Assembly: GCA_905221605.1 (NCBI GenBank)
Contig: CAJNDS010002664.1
Span: forward strand, 62,001-126,000
DNA: 64,000 nucleotides
Source of the DNA: Symbiodinium natans
Lineage: Eukaryota > Sar > Dinophyceae > Suessiales > Symbiodiniaceae
Reading direction: 5' to 3'
Every line of letters begins with the position of its first letter. The stretch's first letter is position 1. A program made the translations under genes and the position numbers. Of this stretch, positions 30,864 to 41,046 are shown piece by piece. The notes under the pieces were generated by a model, which was not told the origin of the DNA, searched no databases, and saw nothing but the letters and a program-made list of their open reading frames with translations.

Positions 30864-31795
30864 AACATTTCAACACCACCTCCAAGGTACCGTGATGGGT
30901 AGTAGGTCTCCAGCTCCTCAACCGAGAACCCATTGTACTGCCCGCAGAAGTCGTTTCGACAGGCGGTCTGGCCATAGCTACTCGTGCGGCATGAGTACGT
31001 ATGGCCAAGGTTGCCTTGGCATGCGCAAACCACTGAGTACCGCTTATCTGGCCTAGTGACGTTGGGCTCAAGAATCGAAGACCGACAGCAGAAAGTGCCA
31101 GACATCTTCAGTTTTGAAAAACAAGCAGGGCATAGCAGAGCTTCGCCCCAAAGCACCGTTTTAGCCGTGTGGGGGTTGCCTTTGCAACATCAGGTAGGAG
31201 CTTCACACCAAGGTTTCGAGCCCTGACCCTAGAGTGTGCTGAGCCCTCAGATCCGACAGCTGAAAACCTTCTGCTGAATGTGACCAGCGACAGTAACTGG
31301 ATGTATCCCCATCCTCGTTACCAGGAACGTAGAGGTCGTGCCCTCCGCCGAAGGTGGGCCCATAGTTGGAATGCCCGTAGATGGAATACTGATTGTACCG
31401 GTACCTGGACGGCCCACGAGACAACTCGATCTTCATATGAGGTTCTTCAGCGCAAGAGCCAGCTGCCGCAGGGGCTTTTGAAGAGGTTCGTCATTGAGGG
31501 CTGATGAGCCGACACTTGCCTCATGTACTATGATGTACTACGATGCCGTGGATCCGCTACTTAGGAGCTTCTTGTGAGCCCTTCAGATGAGGCTTGCAAG
31601 CGGTGCAAGGCCAGGGCCAGAGCATAGAGTCAAGTCGACCCGACCCGGCACCTCGAACCTCCCTTCAGCTGTCCAATCTTCAGCTCCGTCCCCACACTTT
31701 TCACCAAACATAAACCTCCACAGCTTCTCAGCACGACCGAGGCACACGTTGTGCTTGAAGCCGTTCGTGAGCGAGAACAGCCAGCTGTCTCCCGT
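30857..31795 (-). CDS. TLDc-domain protein, C-terminal half
   Basis: Three exons join in phase with GT-AG introns: 31795-31716, 31404-31298 and 31014-30857. They read DSWLFSLTNGFKHNVCLG (the F-L-F-S-L strand), then YRYNQYSIYGHSNYGPTFGG and GHDLYVP (Y-G-P-T-F-G-G-G-H-D-L, the TLDc hallmark), then SSNLGHTYSCRTSSYG and QYNGFSVEELETYY (N-L-G-x-x-Y and the closing E-x-E-x-Y strand). TLDc modules occur in oxidation-resistance proteins (OXR1, NCOA7, TBC1D24), where they bind the V-ATPase, and in protist proteins of unknown role. Five cysteines in the last third are unusual. The last exon reads on to a TAA at 30857; the N-terminal exons (perhaps 31.8-32.0 kb) are unresolved. Confidence 0.82.
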
Positions 31796-31799
31796 CTGG

Positions 31800-32130
31800 G
31801 CAGAGTTGCGCTTAGTTGCACGAGGTTGTGTTCCAGGGTCTGTTCAGGTTTATGCAGCTGTGTTCGGGCGAGCAGCGGTTCCAGTCACTCAAAGCCCGAC
31901 ACTGGGCTCCAGGCGTTTTGATTTGTGTACGATCCATGGCCTCGACCTGCCTTGCTGAAGCCTTAGCTGAGTCACCTCAAGATCCCAACACAAACAAGAT
32001 TGCGACTTTGGCAGCATTTTTCATGCGCTGGCAGTGGCCCGACTCTTCTTTGACTTAAATGGCCCATCAACTGACAAATCACGGACCTCGGTGACCTCTT
32101 TTGGCTGCCTTCTTTCCGACATTTTCAAGG
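31800..32130 (-). CDS. Possible upstream TLDc exon
   Basis: A minus frame near 31910-31835 reads CSPEHSCINLNRPWNTTSC. An R-P-W-x-x element can precede the F-L-F-S-L strand in TLDc domains, but I could not fix splice sites. Confidence 0.22.
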
Positions 32131-32640
32131 GCTGCTTGGCAAGGATCCGCCGATGACTTTGCCAGTGCTCAACCTTGGAAACGCAAAACAAGAACTAAAT
32201 ACTTGTAGAGGAGCAAAGAGCAGGATATAGCAGGATGATGGCCGCGATCTTTTGTCGTTGCTGCTGCTGTTGTTTGCCGTTGTATGCGCTTGTGCCCACC
32301 CTCGGTGTAGGGCTGCTAGGTTTCTGAGAAAACCAATCTCCTCGCCTCCTCGACCGGTGTCCGCCCGGTCTCCTGGCCTGGTCCCTCCACTCCCTGGCCC
32401 TCCGCCGGCCTCCACCACCCACCGCGACATAAAGGATAAAACCAAAACGTGTCCTAACAACAAACCTGAAATCAATAATCGTTTCAGGAAGAGTTTCCGA
32501 ACACCAGGCCAGAAAACATATCCGCCGACCCCAGCGGTAGCAGGGCGGCGTCAGTGAAGACCCCCCACCGCCCTCACCGCCCTCACCCGCTCTCACAGCA
32601 TGCTGCTCATGACACCTTGAATTGGAGTGTTTTTGCATTG
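32131..32640. other. No gene recognised; GC-rich transition
   Basis: Composition becomes C-rich toward the right; frames are low-complexity Pro/Arg/Gly. Confidence 0.3.
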
Positions 32641-33770
32641 TTTGGCTTTAGTGCATGCCCAAACCCCGCCACCCATCGCCCTCACCCATGATTGGACCTT
32701 TGACCCCCCCCCACCCCATCCATTCAGGTGGTTTAAAGGGTCCAGTGCATGCCCCCCCCCCACCCCCCCCACCCCCCCCACCCCCCCCACCTCCCCCCAC
32801 ACCCCCCCACCCCCCCACCCCCCCCCAACCCCCCCCACGGCCCCCCCCTCCTGTAGGCCTCGCCCCTACCCCTACCCGCCCCTGACCAATCTCTGGTGTT
32901 TTAAAAAAAAAACCAGTCCACGCCCCCCTTCTCCCCCCCCCCCACCCCCCCCCCACCCCCCCCCCCCCCCCCACCCCCCACCCCCCCACCCCCCCCACCC
33001 CCCCCCAGCCCCCCCACCCGCCCCCACCCTCCTGTCGGCCTCGCCCCTACTCCGCCCCTGACCAATCTCTGGTGTTTTAAAGGAAACCAGTCCATGCCCG
33101 CCCTGCACCGCTCTCCCCCCCCCACCCCCCCGCCACCCCCACCCTGTAGGCCTCGCCGCCCCTGACCAATCTTTAGTGTTTTAAGGATTCCAGTCCATGC
33201 CCGCCCTGACCGCCCTCACCGCTCTCATCACTCCCCCTCCCTCCACCCCTCCCTCCCTGACACCAACCCTTTACCCTCAACCCCCACCCGCCGCCTCGAC
33301 TCTGAAACCCCACCCCCCCCCACCCCCCCCATCCCTTCCCTCCTAGGCCCCTACCCCCTACTCCGCCCCTGACAAATCTCTAGTTTGAGGGATTCCAATC
33401 CACGCCCGCCCTAACCGCCTCCCCGCTCTCATCACTCCCCTGCCTTCCGCCCCCAACTCCACCAACCCTCGACCGTCCCTCATCATTACCCCCTCCCACC
33501 ATCGTGCACCATCCGACCGCCCCCCCGCTCTCACCGCTCTCATCGCTTCTTCATCTCTATGCCCCCCAGTCCACCCCTGCCTTCCGCCCCCAACTCCCTA
33601 ATCCGACACCAACCCTCTACCGTCACCCCCCACACCCCCCACCCCCGCCGCCCCCCTTTCCACCCCCACCCACCCCCACCCCCCCCGCCCCCGCCCCCCC
33701 CGCCTGCCCGCGCTCCACCCTGCCTTCCGCCCCAATGCGACTGTCTTGGGTCTGGGGTCGGCGGCACTGG
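32640..33770. repeat. C-rich minisatellite block
   Basis: Long C runs alternate with a conserved island of about 45 bases beginning GCCCCTGACCAATCTCTGG, then TTTTAAA, then CCAGTCCATGCCCGCCC. The island recurs at about 32880, 33051 and 33159, with a diverged copy near 33364 and partial ones near 32650 and 32730. The strand asymmetry is extreme (plus strand nearly all C and A). Open frames of poly-Pro or poly-Gly are not genes. Confidence 0.85.
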
Positions 33771-35590
33771 CGGTAGCCATTAAATCGGGCAGCGCGAGGT
33801 CCCCAAAGGACCGAGCAAATGCGGACCTTTTAGCCCGGGTCGTCCCGGGAATAGCCTTGCTGGCCTCTGGCCTTCTGCGAAGCAGAATTTCAGGCCTAGC
33901 GGCACGGGCCGGCCCCCGCCCCCCAAAGCACGAAACCTTGAACCTTGGCACTGTCTTCTCTTTCCCGTGTCTTTGTCCTCTCCTTCTCTCTGTCTCTCTT
34001 TCTCCTGCCTTCGCCCCCCCTCCCTCCCCCGCGCGCCCGCGCGCCGCGCGCGCGCGCGCGCACCCGCATCAGGAGCATCAGTGGGGTTGGTTTGGGGGCC
34101 TTAAAAGCATTCTATGCATGCGTTTTGCCTTCGAAAAACCTTCAGAAAACGCTGTAAACACGTGTTTTTGGGCTTGGGAAGCCTTTTGGGACCCAGGAAA
34201 GGGAGCATCATGAGCATCAGCGGCCTCCCCCAGGCCATCCAAAACCCCCTTAAACACGCCGATTGTATGTGCTTGAACGCTTGCGTGCCCACGAAACCCC
34301 CAAAAGCAAGACCCCGAATGCCCTTAAGGGCATTCGGGGTCCTGCTGTTCGGGTGTTTTGTAGGCACGAAGCCGTTCGAGCGCGTAAAATGAGCGATTTT
34401 AGGGGCGTTTTTACGTGGACCCACAAAACACTCGGTATTTACGAGGTTTTCTGCTGTTGGAACACCCCCCCAAACCGAGCATCATGAGCATCAGCTGGGT
34501 CTCTGGGCCGTGGGCCCGGACCCCCCCACGAAGCCCAAGAGAAGCGATGGCTCGATGATGCGCCCGGACCCCGCGCATCAGCAGCATCAGCAGACCCCCC
34601 CCCGGACGTGGGTTTCGATGATGCGCACTTTGGGGGCGGGTCAAGGGCAACAGGGGTGGGGGTCGGAGGCACGCGTGAAAAACCTCATAAAAACACGGTA
34701 TTTACGGTGATTTCAGCGTTTTTCAGCGTTTTTTATTGCCTTGGGCCCGCGGGCCAGGGCTGCTGATGCTCATGATGCTCGCCTGGTTTTGGGCTTCCGG
34801 TACCCCCCCCAAACCTTGAAAAACGTGGTTTCGGCCTGGCGCGCGCCCCATGTGAAAAGCTAGGGCCGATGATGCGCGCCCGTGAGGGTTTAATGGGGTG
34901 CTGCGGGTGTTTTGTGGCCTCGGTTTTTCGTAAAAACCCATGGTTTTTACGAGGTTTTCGTGCTTTTCGCACCACCGCGTGTTGCGTCCCCTTGGATGCC
35001 GTTTTGGAGGCCTCCCGAAGGGCCCCGCGCGAATTTGAAGCAATTTTGGGCGGGGTCGGCGGCTCGGGCGCTCGCCCCTTAAAGCTAGCGCTTTAGTGCG
35101 ACGCGGGCTCCGCCCTGGACCACGGGCGGCGCGGGGGCCGGATTAGGCCGGACGCCAGTGCCGCCGACCCCCGCGTGCCGCCGGTGAACGGTTTTTTTTT
35201 CGTGGTTTTTTGCGTCGCCACGCAGGCCCCCAGAGGGCGCGCATCATGAGCATCAGCGGGTCCAGCCCGGGACCCCCAGGCGCGCATCAGGAGCATCAGC
35301 GGCTCCCGGGGCGGGACCCCGGGGGCGCATCAGGAGCATGAGGCCCCCCAAAGGGCGGGCATAAGCGACGTGTCTAAGCCCGGGGCTAGGAAAAAGGGAG
35401 TGCTTAGAACCGTTAAGGCCGTTAAGGGAGTCTAGGGGCCTCAAACGCTTAGAGATTTGAAGGGAGTTTAGGGGCCTGAAAATGCTTAGAAACTTAACGC
35501 TTAGAGATTTTAAGGGAGTTTAGGGGCCTCAACATGCTTAGAAACTGCTCGCCCCGGGCTTCTGCGTGCGCTGCCCGCCCATGGGCGCAG
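33771..35590. repeat. GC-rich block with dispersed GCATCAGGAGCATCAG motif
   Basis: A 16-base motif GCATCA(G/T)GAGCATCAG occurs near 34067, 34203, 34481, 34575, 34760 (inverted), 35243, 35285 and 35327 (the last partial). Between copies, another phrase, TTTACGAGGTTTTC, recurs near 34438 and 34946. Around 35395-35540 is a short tandem of GGGAGTTTAGGGGCCT. No convincing coding frame. Confidence 0.75.
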
Positions 35591-35594
35591 CCCC

Positions 35595-35770
35595 TTAAAA
35601 TAAATAAATAAATATATATATATGGTACCCCCCCCCAAAACCTACCGTTTCATACCCTTTTCTATGTCGAGACGTGTTTACTATATTCGAAGCCGGATAT
35701 ATATATGGACATATATCTATAGATATACATAAAATACGAAATAGCAAATACTTAAAGACGCCGAAAAAAT
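35595..35770. other. AT-rich spacer
   Basis: AAATAAATAAATATATATA is followed by a C run and TATA-rich sequence. A similar tail (gggggggg then a (TA)n) appears near 38690-38725 in inverted arrangement. Confidence 0.5.
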
Positions 35771-35774
35771 CTGC

Positions 35775-36270
35775 AGGGCCAGGAGTTTTAAAACTCCTCT
35801 TGTGGCTAAGCAAGGAGTTTTAAAACTCCTGGCCCCGAAGATTGAAGATTGAAGATTCCCCAGAACTCTTTCCAGGAATCTTCAATCTTCAAGCTTAGGG
35901 GCCGGGAGTTTTAAAACTCCTCTTGTGGCTAAGCAAGGAGTTTTAAAACTCCTGGCCCCGAAGATTGAAGATTGAAGATTCCCCAGAACTCTTTCCAGGA
36001 ATCTTCAATCTTAGGGGCCGGGAGTTTTAAAACTCCTCTTGTGGCTAAGTAAGGAGTTTTAAAACTCCTGGCCCCGAAGATTGAAGACTGAAGATTCCTG
36101 GAAAGAGTTCCGGGGAATCTTCAATCTTCAATCTTCAGTGGCAGGAGTTTTAAAACTCCTCTCGTGGCTAAGCAAGGAGTTTTAAAACTCTTGGCCCCGA
36201 CAATCTTCAATCTTCGGTGGCAGGAGTTTTAAATGGCTAAGCAAGGAGTTTTAAAACTCCCGGTCCTGAA
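35775..36270. repeat. Tandem hairpin array (AGTTTTAAAACT)
   Basis: Five units at about 80-125-base spacing. Each has two GGAGTTTTAAAACTCC palindromes (the fifth shortened) around TCTTGTGGCTAAGCAA, the whole closing as one long hairpin with GGGGCC/GGCCCC ends in the best copies (35899-35958). Units are separated by a second inverted repeat, GAAGATTGAAGATTCC and GGAATCTTCAATCTTC, around a spacer of about 17 bases. In the spacer near 36095-36115 the sequence is inverted relative to the two preceding units. Confidence 0.92.
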
Positions 36271-36450
36271 GATTTTTTCTTATGGTTAAAAAATATATTC
36301 CGCAACTCTAGGCCATGGTATTGTATATTACGCCACTGAAAGTGGTTCCAGTATGTATGCGTTGAATCGACTCAATTTCGACGCGCAGCTTGGGCTATAA
36401 ACGCGCAGTTTCCAGCCATAGCATACGCGTACTCCTCATATAAGGTTTGA
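36271..36450. other. Unassigned spacer
   Basis: AT-rich unique sequence; nothing recognised. Confidence 0.3.
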
Positions 36451-37012
36451 AGGTTATGTGTTTCAGTTTAATTGCAGGCTTAGGTTGAAAATCATTTATC
36501 TTAAGCCCTAAACCTTTAGACCTTAACCCTATAAAGTTTTCAGGCTGCAGGTTTCGGTTTAATTGCACGTCAAGGGTTCACTACCAATATCTTAAACCCT
36601 AGACCTTGAATTAACCCATAAAGTTTAAGGGTTTCGGTGTACTGGCAGGTCAAGGTTTAAATGCCTATATCTTAAACCCTAAACCTTTAAATCTTAACCC
36701 TACAGGGTTTAAAGGTTAAAGAATTAGGCTTAATTATTTGTTTCATTCTAAGGGTTTCGGGGCTTTTCTTTAAAACCCTAAACCCTGGATCGATAGGGGT
36801 TTAGAGTGCCTATATCTTAAACCCTATACCTTTAAACCTTAACCCTGCAAGGGTTAAAGGTTTCGCGTTTCCGTTGAGTTGTAGGTCAAGGTTTACATGT
36901 CTAAACTTAATCCTAAACCTTTAAACCTTAACCCTATAGGGTGTTTAAAGGTCCAGGGTTGAGGTTTAATTGCTTAACCCTACGTTAACACCCTAAACCC
37001 TGGACCGATAGG
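36450..37012. repeat. Minisatellite built on CCCTAAACC/TTAACCC words
   Basis: About five diverged units of 95-130 bases: TATCTTAAACCCTAAACC, TTTAAACCTTAACCCTATA, then GGTTTCGGTTTAATTGCAGG and TCAAGGTTTA. It looks like telomere-type sequence amplified together with unique sequence. Confidence 0.82.
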
Positions 37013-37380
37013 GTTTTGGAGAATAAGCCTGACAACACCCTTAAACAAACGCAGAACGCGCAGCGGAGTGAAGTAGAGGGGAGGGGGGGGGGAGGGGGGT
37101 GGTGGGGAGTGTTTTTTGGTCCTGCTTATTTTGGAAGACCGACCCCTGGCACCCTCTCCCCTTTTAATTAGAAGCAAACTAAGTCCTTATAAGCAAATTT
37201 GTTGTGTTGTGGAGATTGAGTACACAGATTACATGCCAACTCATACATATAAAGCCGATACACAGTATGAATATGCATGTGAGTATTGCAACATTACGAC
37301 GACTTCAATCTTTAGTTTGAGGGTCGATTCAAAACTGAATCGGCCGATTCAAGTTTGAATCGGACATATTTCATCATTAT
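37013..37380. other. No gene recognised
   Basis: G-rich run near 37080-37105; GATTCAAA/TTTGAATC palindromic pair near 37325-37360. Confidence 0.35.
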
Positions 37381-38640
37381 ATTGGATCCCGCTCTTTAGG
37401 ACTTTTTGGCGAGCAGGATTTAGGGAATAGGCGCTGAAGTGGGGAGCATCCCAAAGCTTAGTTCCCAAATCCTATTTTCTAAGGGAGCCCAAACCTTATC
37501 GCTAAGGCTTTAGCGTTAGCGAGAAGATTTATTGAGCAAGGTGGGCTTTTGTATGAGTTAGGGGGGGGGGTCTCATTTTTGGGGTTTTAAGGCTATTTTT
37601 TAGGTTCCCTCTTTAGGATTTGGTGACTCCCTCCCACCCCCCCTTCCCCAATAGGATTTAGGGAGTAAAATTAAGAGAATAAGATTGAGGGATCCTTCTT
37701 TGTTGACTTTAGCGATAAGATCTACTGAGCAAGGTTCTTTGTTTTATGATGTAGAAGGAGAGGCTCATTTTTAAGATTTACAGTAAGGATCCCCCTCTTT
37801 AGGACACCCCTCTTTAAGGCTTAAGCAATAGGATTTAGAGAGTAAAACTAAGGGAATGCTTTTTAGGATTTAGGGGACCTCCTCTTTAGGATTTAGCCCC
37901 CCCCCCCTTTAGGCGGCCTTAGCGAGTTAATTTCAGGGAACCAGATCTAGGGATCCCGATAAGATTTTATCCGAGCATCTGTTTAATTGGTGGGACCCCC
38001 GGCCCACCGCAATAAGTAAGAAAGGCAGGGCACTGCAATAATGAGACCATGGCAATGTATGCATTCTCTATTAAGCACATTAGGAATATATTGTAGTTTC
38101 GACGATCCAGACTGCAGCTCAGAAATCAAAAACGAAGCCTGCAGACAGATTTTTGAACCCCCCCGGAAACAATTCTTTCAATGTGGCGGTATTTCCCCAT
38201 ATGGAAACCCCCGTAATGGAAAGCAGTCTCACAGCCGGATTTTCGACGAAAAATATTTCTTTAAATGTGGAGGTAGTAATTCCCTTTTGGAATTCAGCGG
38301 CTCTCCTCTTCAGAATTTCAAGACTTCCCTCTTTAGGGCTTTGGGAAAAGACTTAGGGAGTAAAATCATGGGAATATGATTTAGGGACCCCGCTCTTTAG
38401 GATTTAGCGAGAAGATTTAGTGAGCCATTTAGTGACCCACCGCCCCCCCCCCGCCCGCACCAGATTTAGGGACTGAGGGAATATGATTCAGGGAATACGA
38501 TGTAGGGATCCCGTGCTTTCGGACTTAGCGAGCAGGATTTTGGGAACAGGCTTCGTTTTTTCGGAAATAGGGGTTTATGCAATAGAAAATTGTGCGAATA
38601 AGGTTAAAGGATTTAGGAAGCCGGTCTCAATTTTGAAGCG
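37380..38640. repeat. Degenerate TTTAGGGA-type repeat block
   Basis: Recurring phrases such as GATTTAGGGA(T/C)CCCG, CTCTTTAGGATTTAG and GCGAG(A/C)A(A/G)GATTTA appear near 37385, 37790, 37860, 38385 and 38505, with runs of G or C between. A plus frame (38041-38379) is carried by the repeat and is not convincing as a gene. Confidence 0.7.
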
Positions 38641-38689
38641 TTTTGGTGTCACGCAAGTGTAGAAAATTAGAAAACGGTAGGTTTTGGAG

Positions 38690-38725
38690 GGGGGGGGGTA
38701 GCATATATATATATATATATATATG
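38690..38725. repeat. G run and (TA)n microsatellite
   Basis: GGGGGGGGG is followed by a (TA)n tract of 24 bases. Confidence 0.9.
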
Positions 38726-38824
38726 TAGTAAGTTTGTTTCGTTTGGATGTCTTATTCATGGTTGCGTACTGCATGATATTAGTTCGAGCGAAGAGCCCAT
38801 CAGAGTTTCAACAAGACTCACAAC

Positions 38825-39122
38825 CTACGGCTTCGGCCATGATCCTGAACTGTTGCCCGCAACCTCCAAAATATCAGTGGAACCCTTCGCCTCCAAACTT
38901 TGTTGTCCCAGTTGCTTCATGACGGTCAAAGTGTTCGCATACGAACGGCATTTGTTCCACCACTGGCCATTCGAAGTTCCTGGGGCCCGTTGCCGAGCCC
39001 AATGCTGAGTCGGCAAGGTATGCAACGGCACGGGGCGAGTGCTGCAAAATGCTCAGCACTTGCAAAGAGTGGTCTGTAGTCTGGTCATGTCTGGTCGCAC
39101 ACGCTCGCATGCATGGACGCAA
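38825..39122 (-). CDS. Candidate exon, unrecognised
   Basis: One minus frame (39122-38874) reads VLSILQHSPRAVAYLADSAL, then VVEQMPFVCEHFDRHE; another (39031-38825) overlaps with NTLTVMKQLGQQSLEAKG. Only one can be real; no motif. Confidence 0.28.
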
Positions 39123-39129
39123 TGTTCTC

Positions 39130-40790
39130 TGGATTCACTTTGCTAACCCTTCAGGCAACGAACCCACCTCTCACGCCGCAAATGTACAGGGCTGCCGCTT
39201 CAACTTCCAGCGCTGTCAAAGGGTATCAGAGACTTGTCCCTTTTACAAAATCAAGCCAACAAGGAGTTCGGGGCTGCATCGACAACTGGATCTTCTAGCC
39301 CCCTAGACCCTAAACCCTAAACCCTAATGAACATAGAAGCTTGGTCGTTGCCGAGCTGCGAGTCGACTTGCGGTAGCATGGCACCCAGTTAGTGCTCTTC
39401 AGATTCGAGGGCAACCAGCCCACCAACCTGAAAAGGGTTTGGGGTTTAGGGTAGCACAACAAGCCTTAGAAAAGCTAGCTACTCACTCCTAGACAATCGG
39501 GAACCAGAATGGTGAACATGGCTGAAAACTAGGAAACAGCTGATTCGCACGCGATCACCCGCACCGTTTCTGATGCAAACAGGTGGTGATTTGCTGTTTC
39601 TGTATTCACTCAGATTTTGCTGAGATTAGACCCAGAGCTCCTTGCGTCCTTGCTTGCGCTGGAGCTTTTGTGTCCCCATCGCCGCGCATAACTAATGCCT
39701 CTGATCATGAATCCGAAACTGAGCTTAAGCTTAGCCACCAGGCCAGCTCGAAACCTGCATGTGGCCAGCCAAATAAGTGCAATCTCCATCCCTGGTGAAA
39801 GCTGAACATACTCCAAAGCCACGTTGCAGTCCAACCAATGAACCCTAAACCCCAGCCCCAACCCTAGACAACCTAAACCCGTCAACCCAGAACCCAAAAC
39901 ATGTTTTGCGCAATGCTTTGGCTCCCACACACCACGCCAATCCATACCAAGCCAAAGCGCGTGTCCTCCCAAGCCTGTTTTGTGCAAAGAAGGAAGGTTC
40001 CAAGGTATCGACAAGTATTGCGAGATTGAGTTGCTGCTTTTTCAGAGTGCTGTGATATGGTTCGGGCTGCTTGCTTCAAGCTTTCAGTATTTCGTAGTGT
40101 GGTGTCTAGACTTGAGTTTGCCGGGATGTGCACCGGCTCGCCATTTGCTTCGATATGCACAAGGACTGGGTCGAAACCTTATCATGGAAATTACGCTCGG
40201 CGTTGTAAACTCCACTGCACGAGGTTCCCCAGTGCCACTACATACTACGAGTCCAAACTCGAGAATAAATCAGTATCAGGTATGGAGACATATTGAGCTG
40301 TAACGTGTTTGCATCATTAGGGCAAGAGAACTGCTTGGGCTTGGTTTCAAAGGTAACAAGCATGATCCACATGATCCAAACAACAAGTGGCGTGCGCGTG
40401 CGAGCACCCGCACATGCGTGTGAAGACACGACAAGCTTTGCTCAATGTCGGAGAATAGGTAGGCGATGAATGGGTGCACGCACTGAAGTGCGGTTTCCAT
40501 CATCGGCGGCTCTGTGGAATGACTCAGACGTGAATACTTTTGTGGCAGGACAAAGGGGTTCAGGCGTGTAAGTGGGAAAACGTTGGTGAGAAAGGTTTAG
40601 TAGACCGACCGCATCGGCATGCCCCCCCCCCCCAACCCCGCCTTCGTCTTCAAGATTTTGCTGCCGGAGAACCTGGAACTGTCGCAGCACCTGCAGCATC
40701 AAAGTTGTTGAGTTACCTCCGCCCGACCAGTGTAGCCGCTCAAGCGATAGAAGCTTCCAGCCCTCCCCAACTTGTCTATGACTTGGAGCC
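39130..40790. other. No clear gene; telomere-type islands
   Basis: CCCTAAACCCTAAACCC lies at about 39307-39324, with weaker ones near 39444 and 39842. Minus frames such as WLDCNVALEYVQLSPGMEI (about 39830-39775) are weak candidates. A C run lies at about 40622-40633. Confidence 0.3.
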
Positions 40791-40796
40791 TTATCT

Positions 40797-40876
40797 CAAC
40801 AGTCCTTAAACGGGAACTTTGCATCCCCTCCTAGGATCCCTATTAAGGACTCTTAGTATAAGGGTTTAACATCCCA
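40797..40876. mobile_element. Family-2 short element
   Basis: CAGTCCTTAAACGGGAAC at the left, CCCTATTAAGGACTCTTAG with TATAAGGG inside, and TTAACATCCC at the right. The last two segments match the element at 16137-16237 closely. It lies directly 3' of the Cys-rich candidate exon. Confidence 0.68.
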
Positions 40877-40879
40877 ACC

Positions 40880-41000
40880 GATGATTCTCAAGCCGGGCCA
40901 CAGATCTCTGAGCTCCCCGAAGATGCTAGCGGCGTTGGACTTCTGCACATAGCCGTCGGGGCAAGTGAAGCTGTCACAGGTCGCGCAGCATGCCTCGGGT
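40880..41000 (-). CDS. Candidate Cys-rich exon
   Basis: The frame reads EACCATCDSFTCPDGYVQKS and NAASIFGELRD, with CC-x-x-C-x-x-x-x-C spacing. Short Cys-rich modules of this kind recur in secreted or surface proteins of alveolates, but I cannot name the family. A TTTTAAAA palindrome cluster lies just upstream and a family-2 element just downstream. Confidence 0.4.
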
Positions 41001-41046
41001 TGTTTTAAAACAAGGGTTGTTTTAAAACAGGTTGTTTTAAAACAAC
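40999..41046. repeat. Three TTGTTTTAAAACAA-type palindromes in tandem
   Basis: GTTGTTTTAAAACAAGG, then GTTGTTTTAAAACAGG, then GTTGTTTTAAAACAACC: each a near-perfect palindrome. The TTTTAAAA core is shared with the hairpin array at 35.8 kb, though the flanks differ. Confidence 0.85.

Noticed and set aside
32627-33783. Long Pro- or Gly-rich open frames
   Set aside because: They arise from C/G runs in the C-rich block, which have no stops in either strand; no splice or motif evidence.
35775-36270. CRISPR array
   Set aside because: Repeats are long palindromes with near-identical spacers, the context is eukaryotic, and there are no cas genes.
38041-38379. 112-codon plus-strand frame with repeated F-F-x-C-G-G
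   Set aside because: The repetition comes from the degenerate TTTAGGGA-type block and its G/C runs; not a protein repeat.
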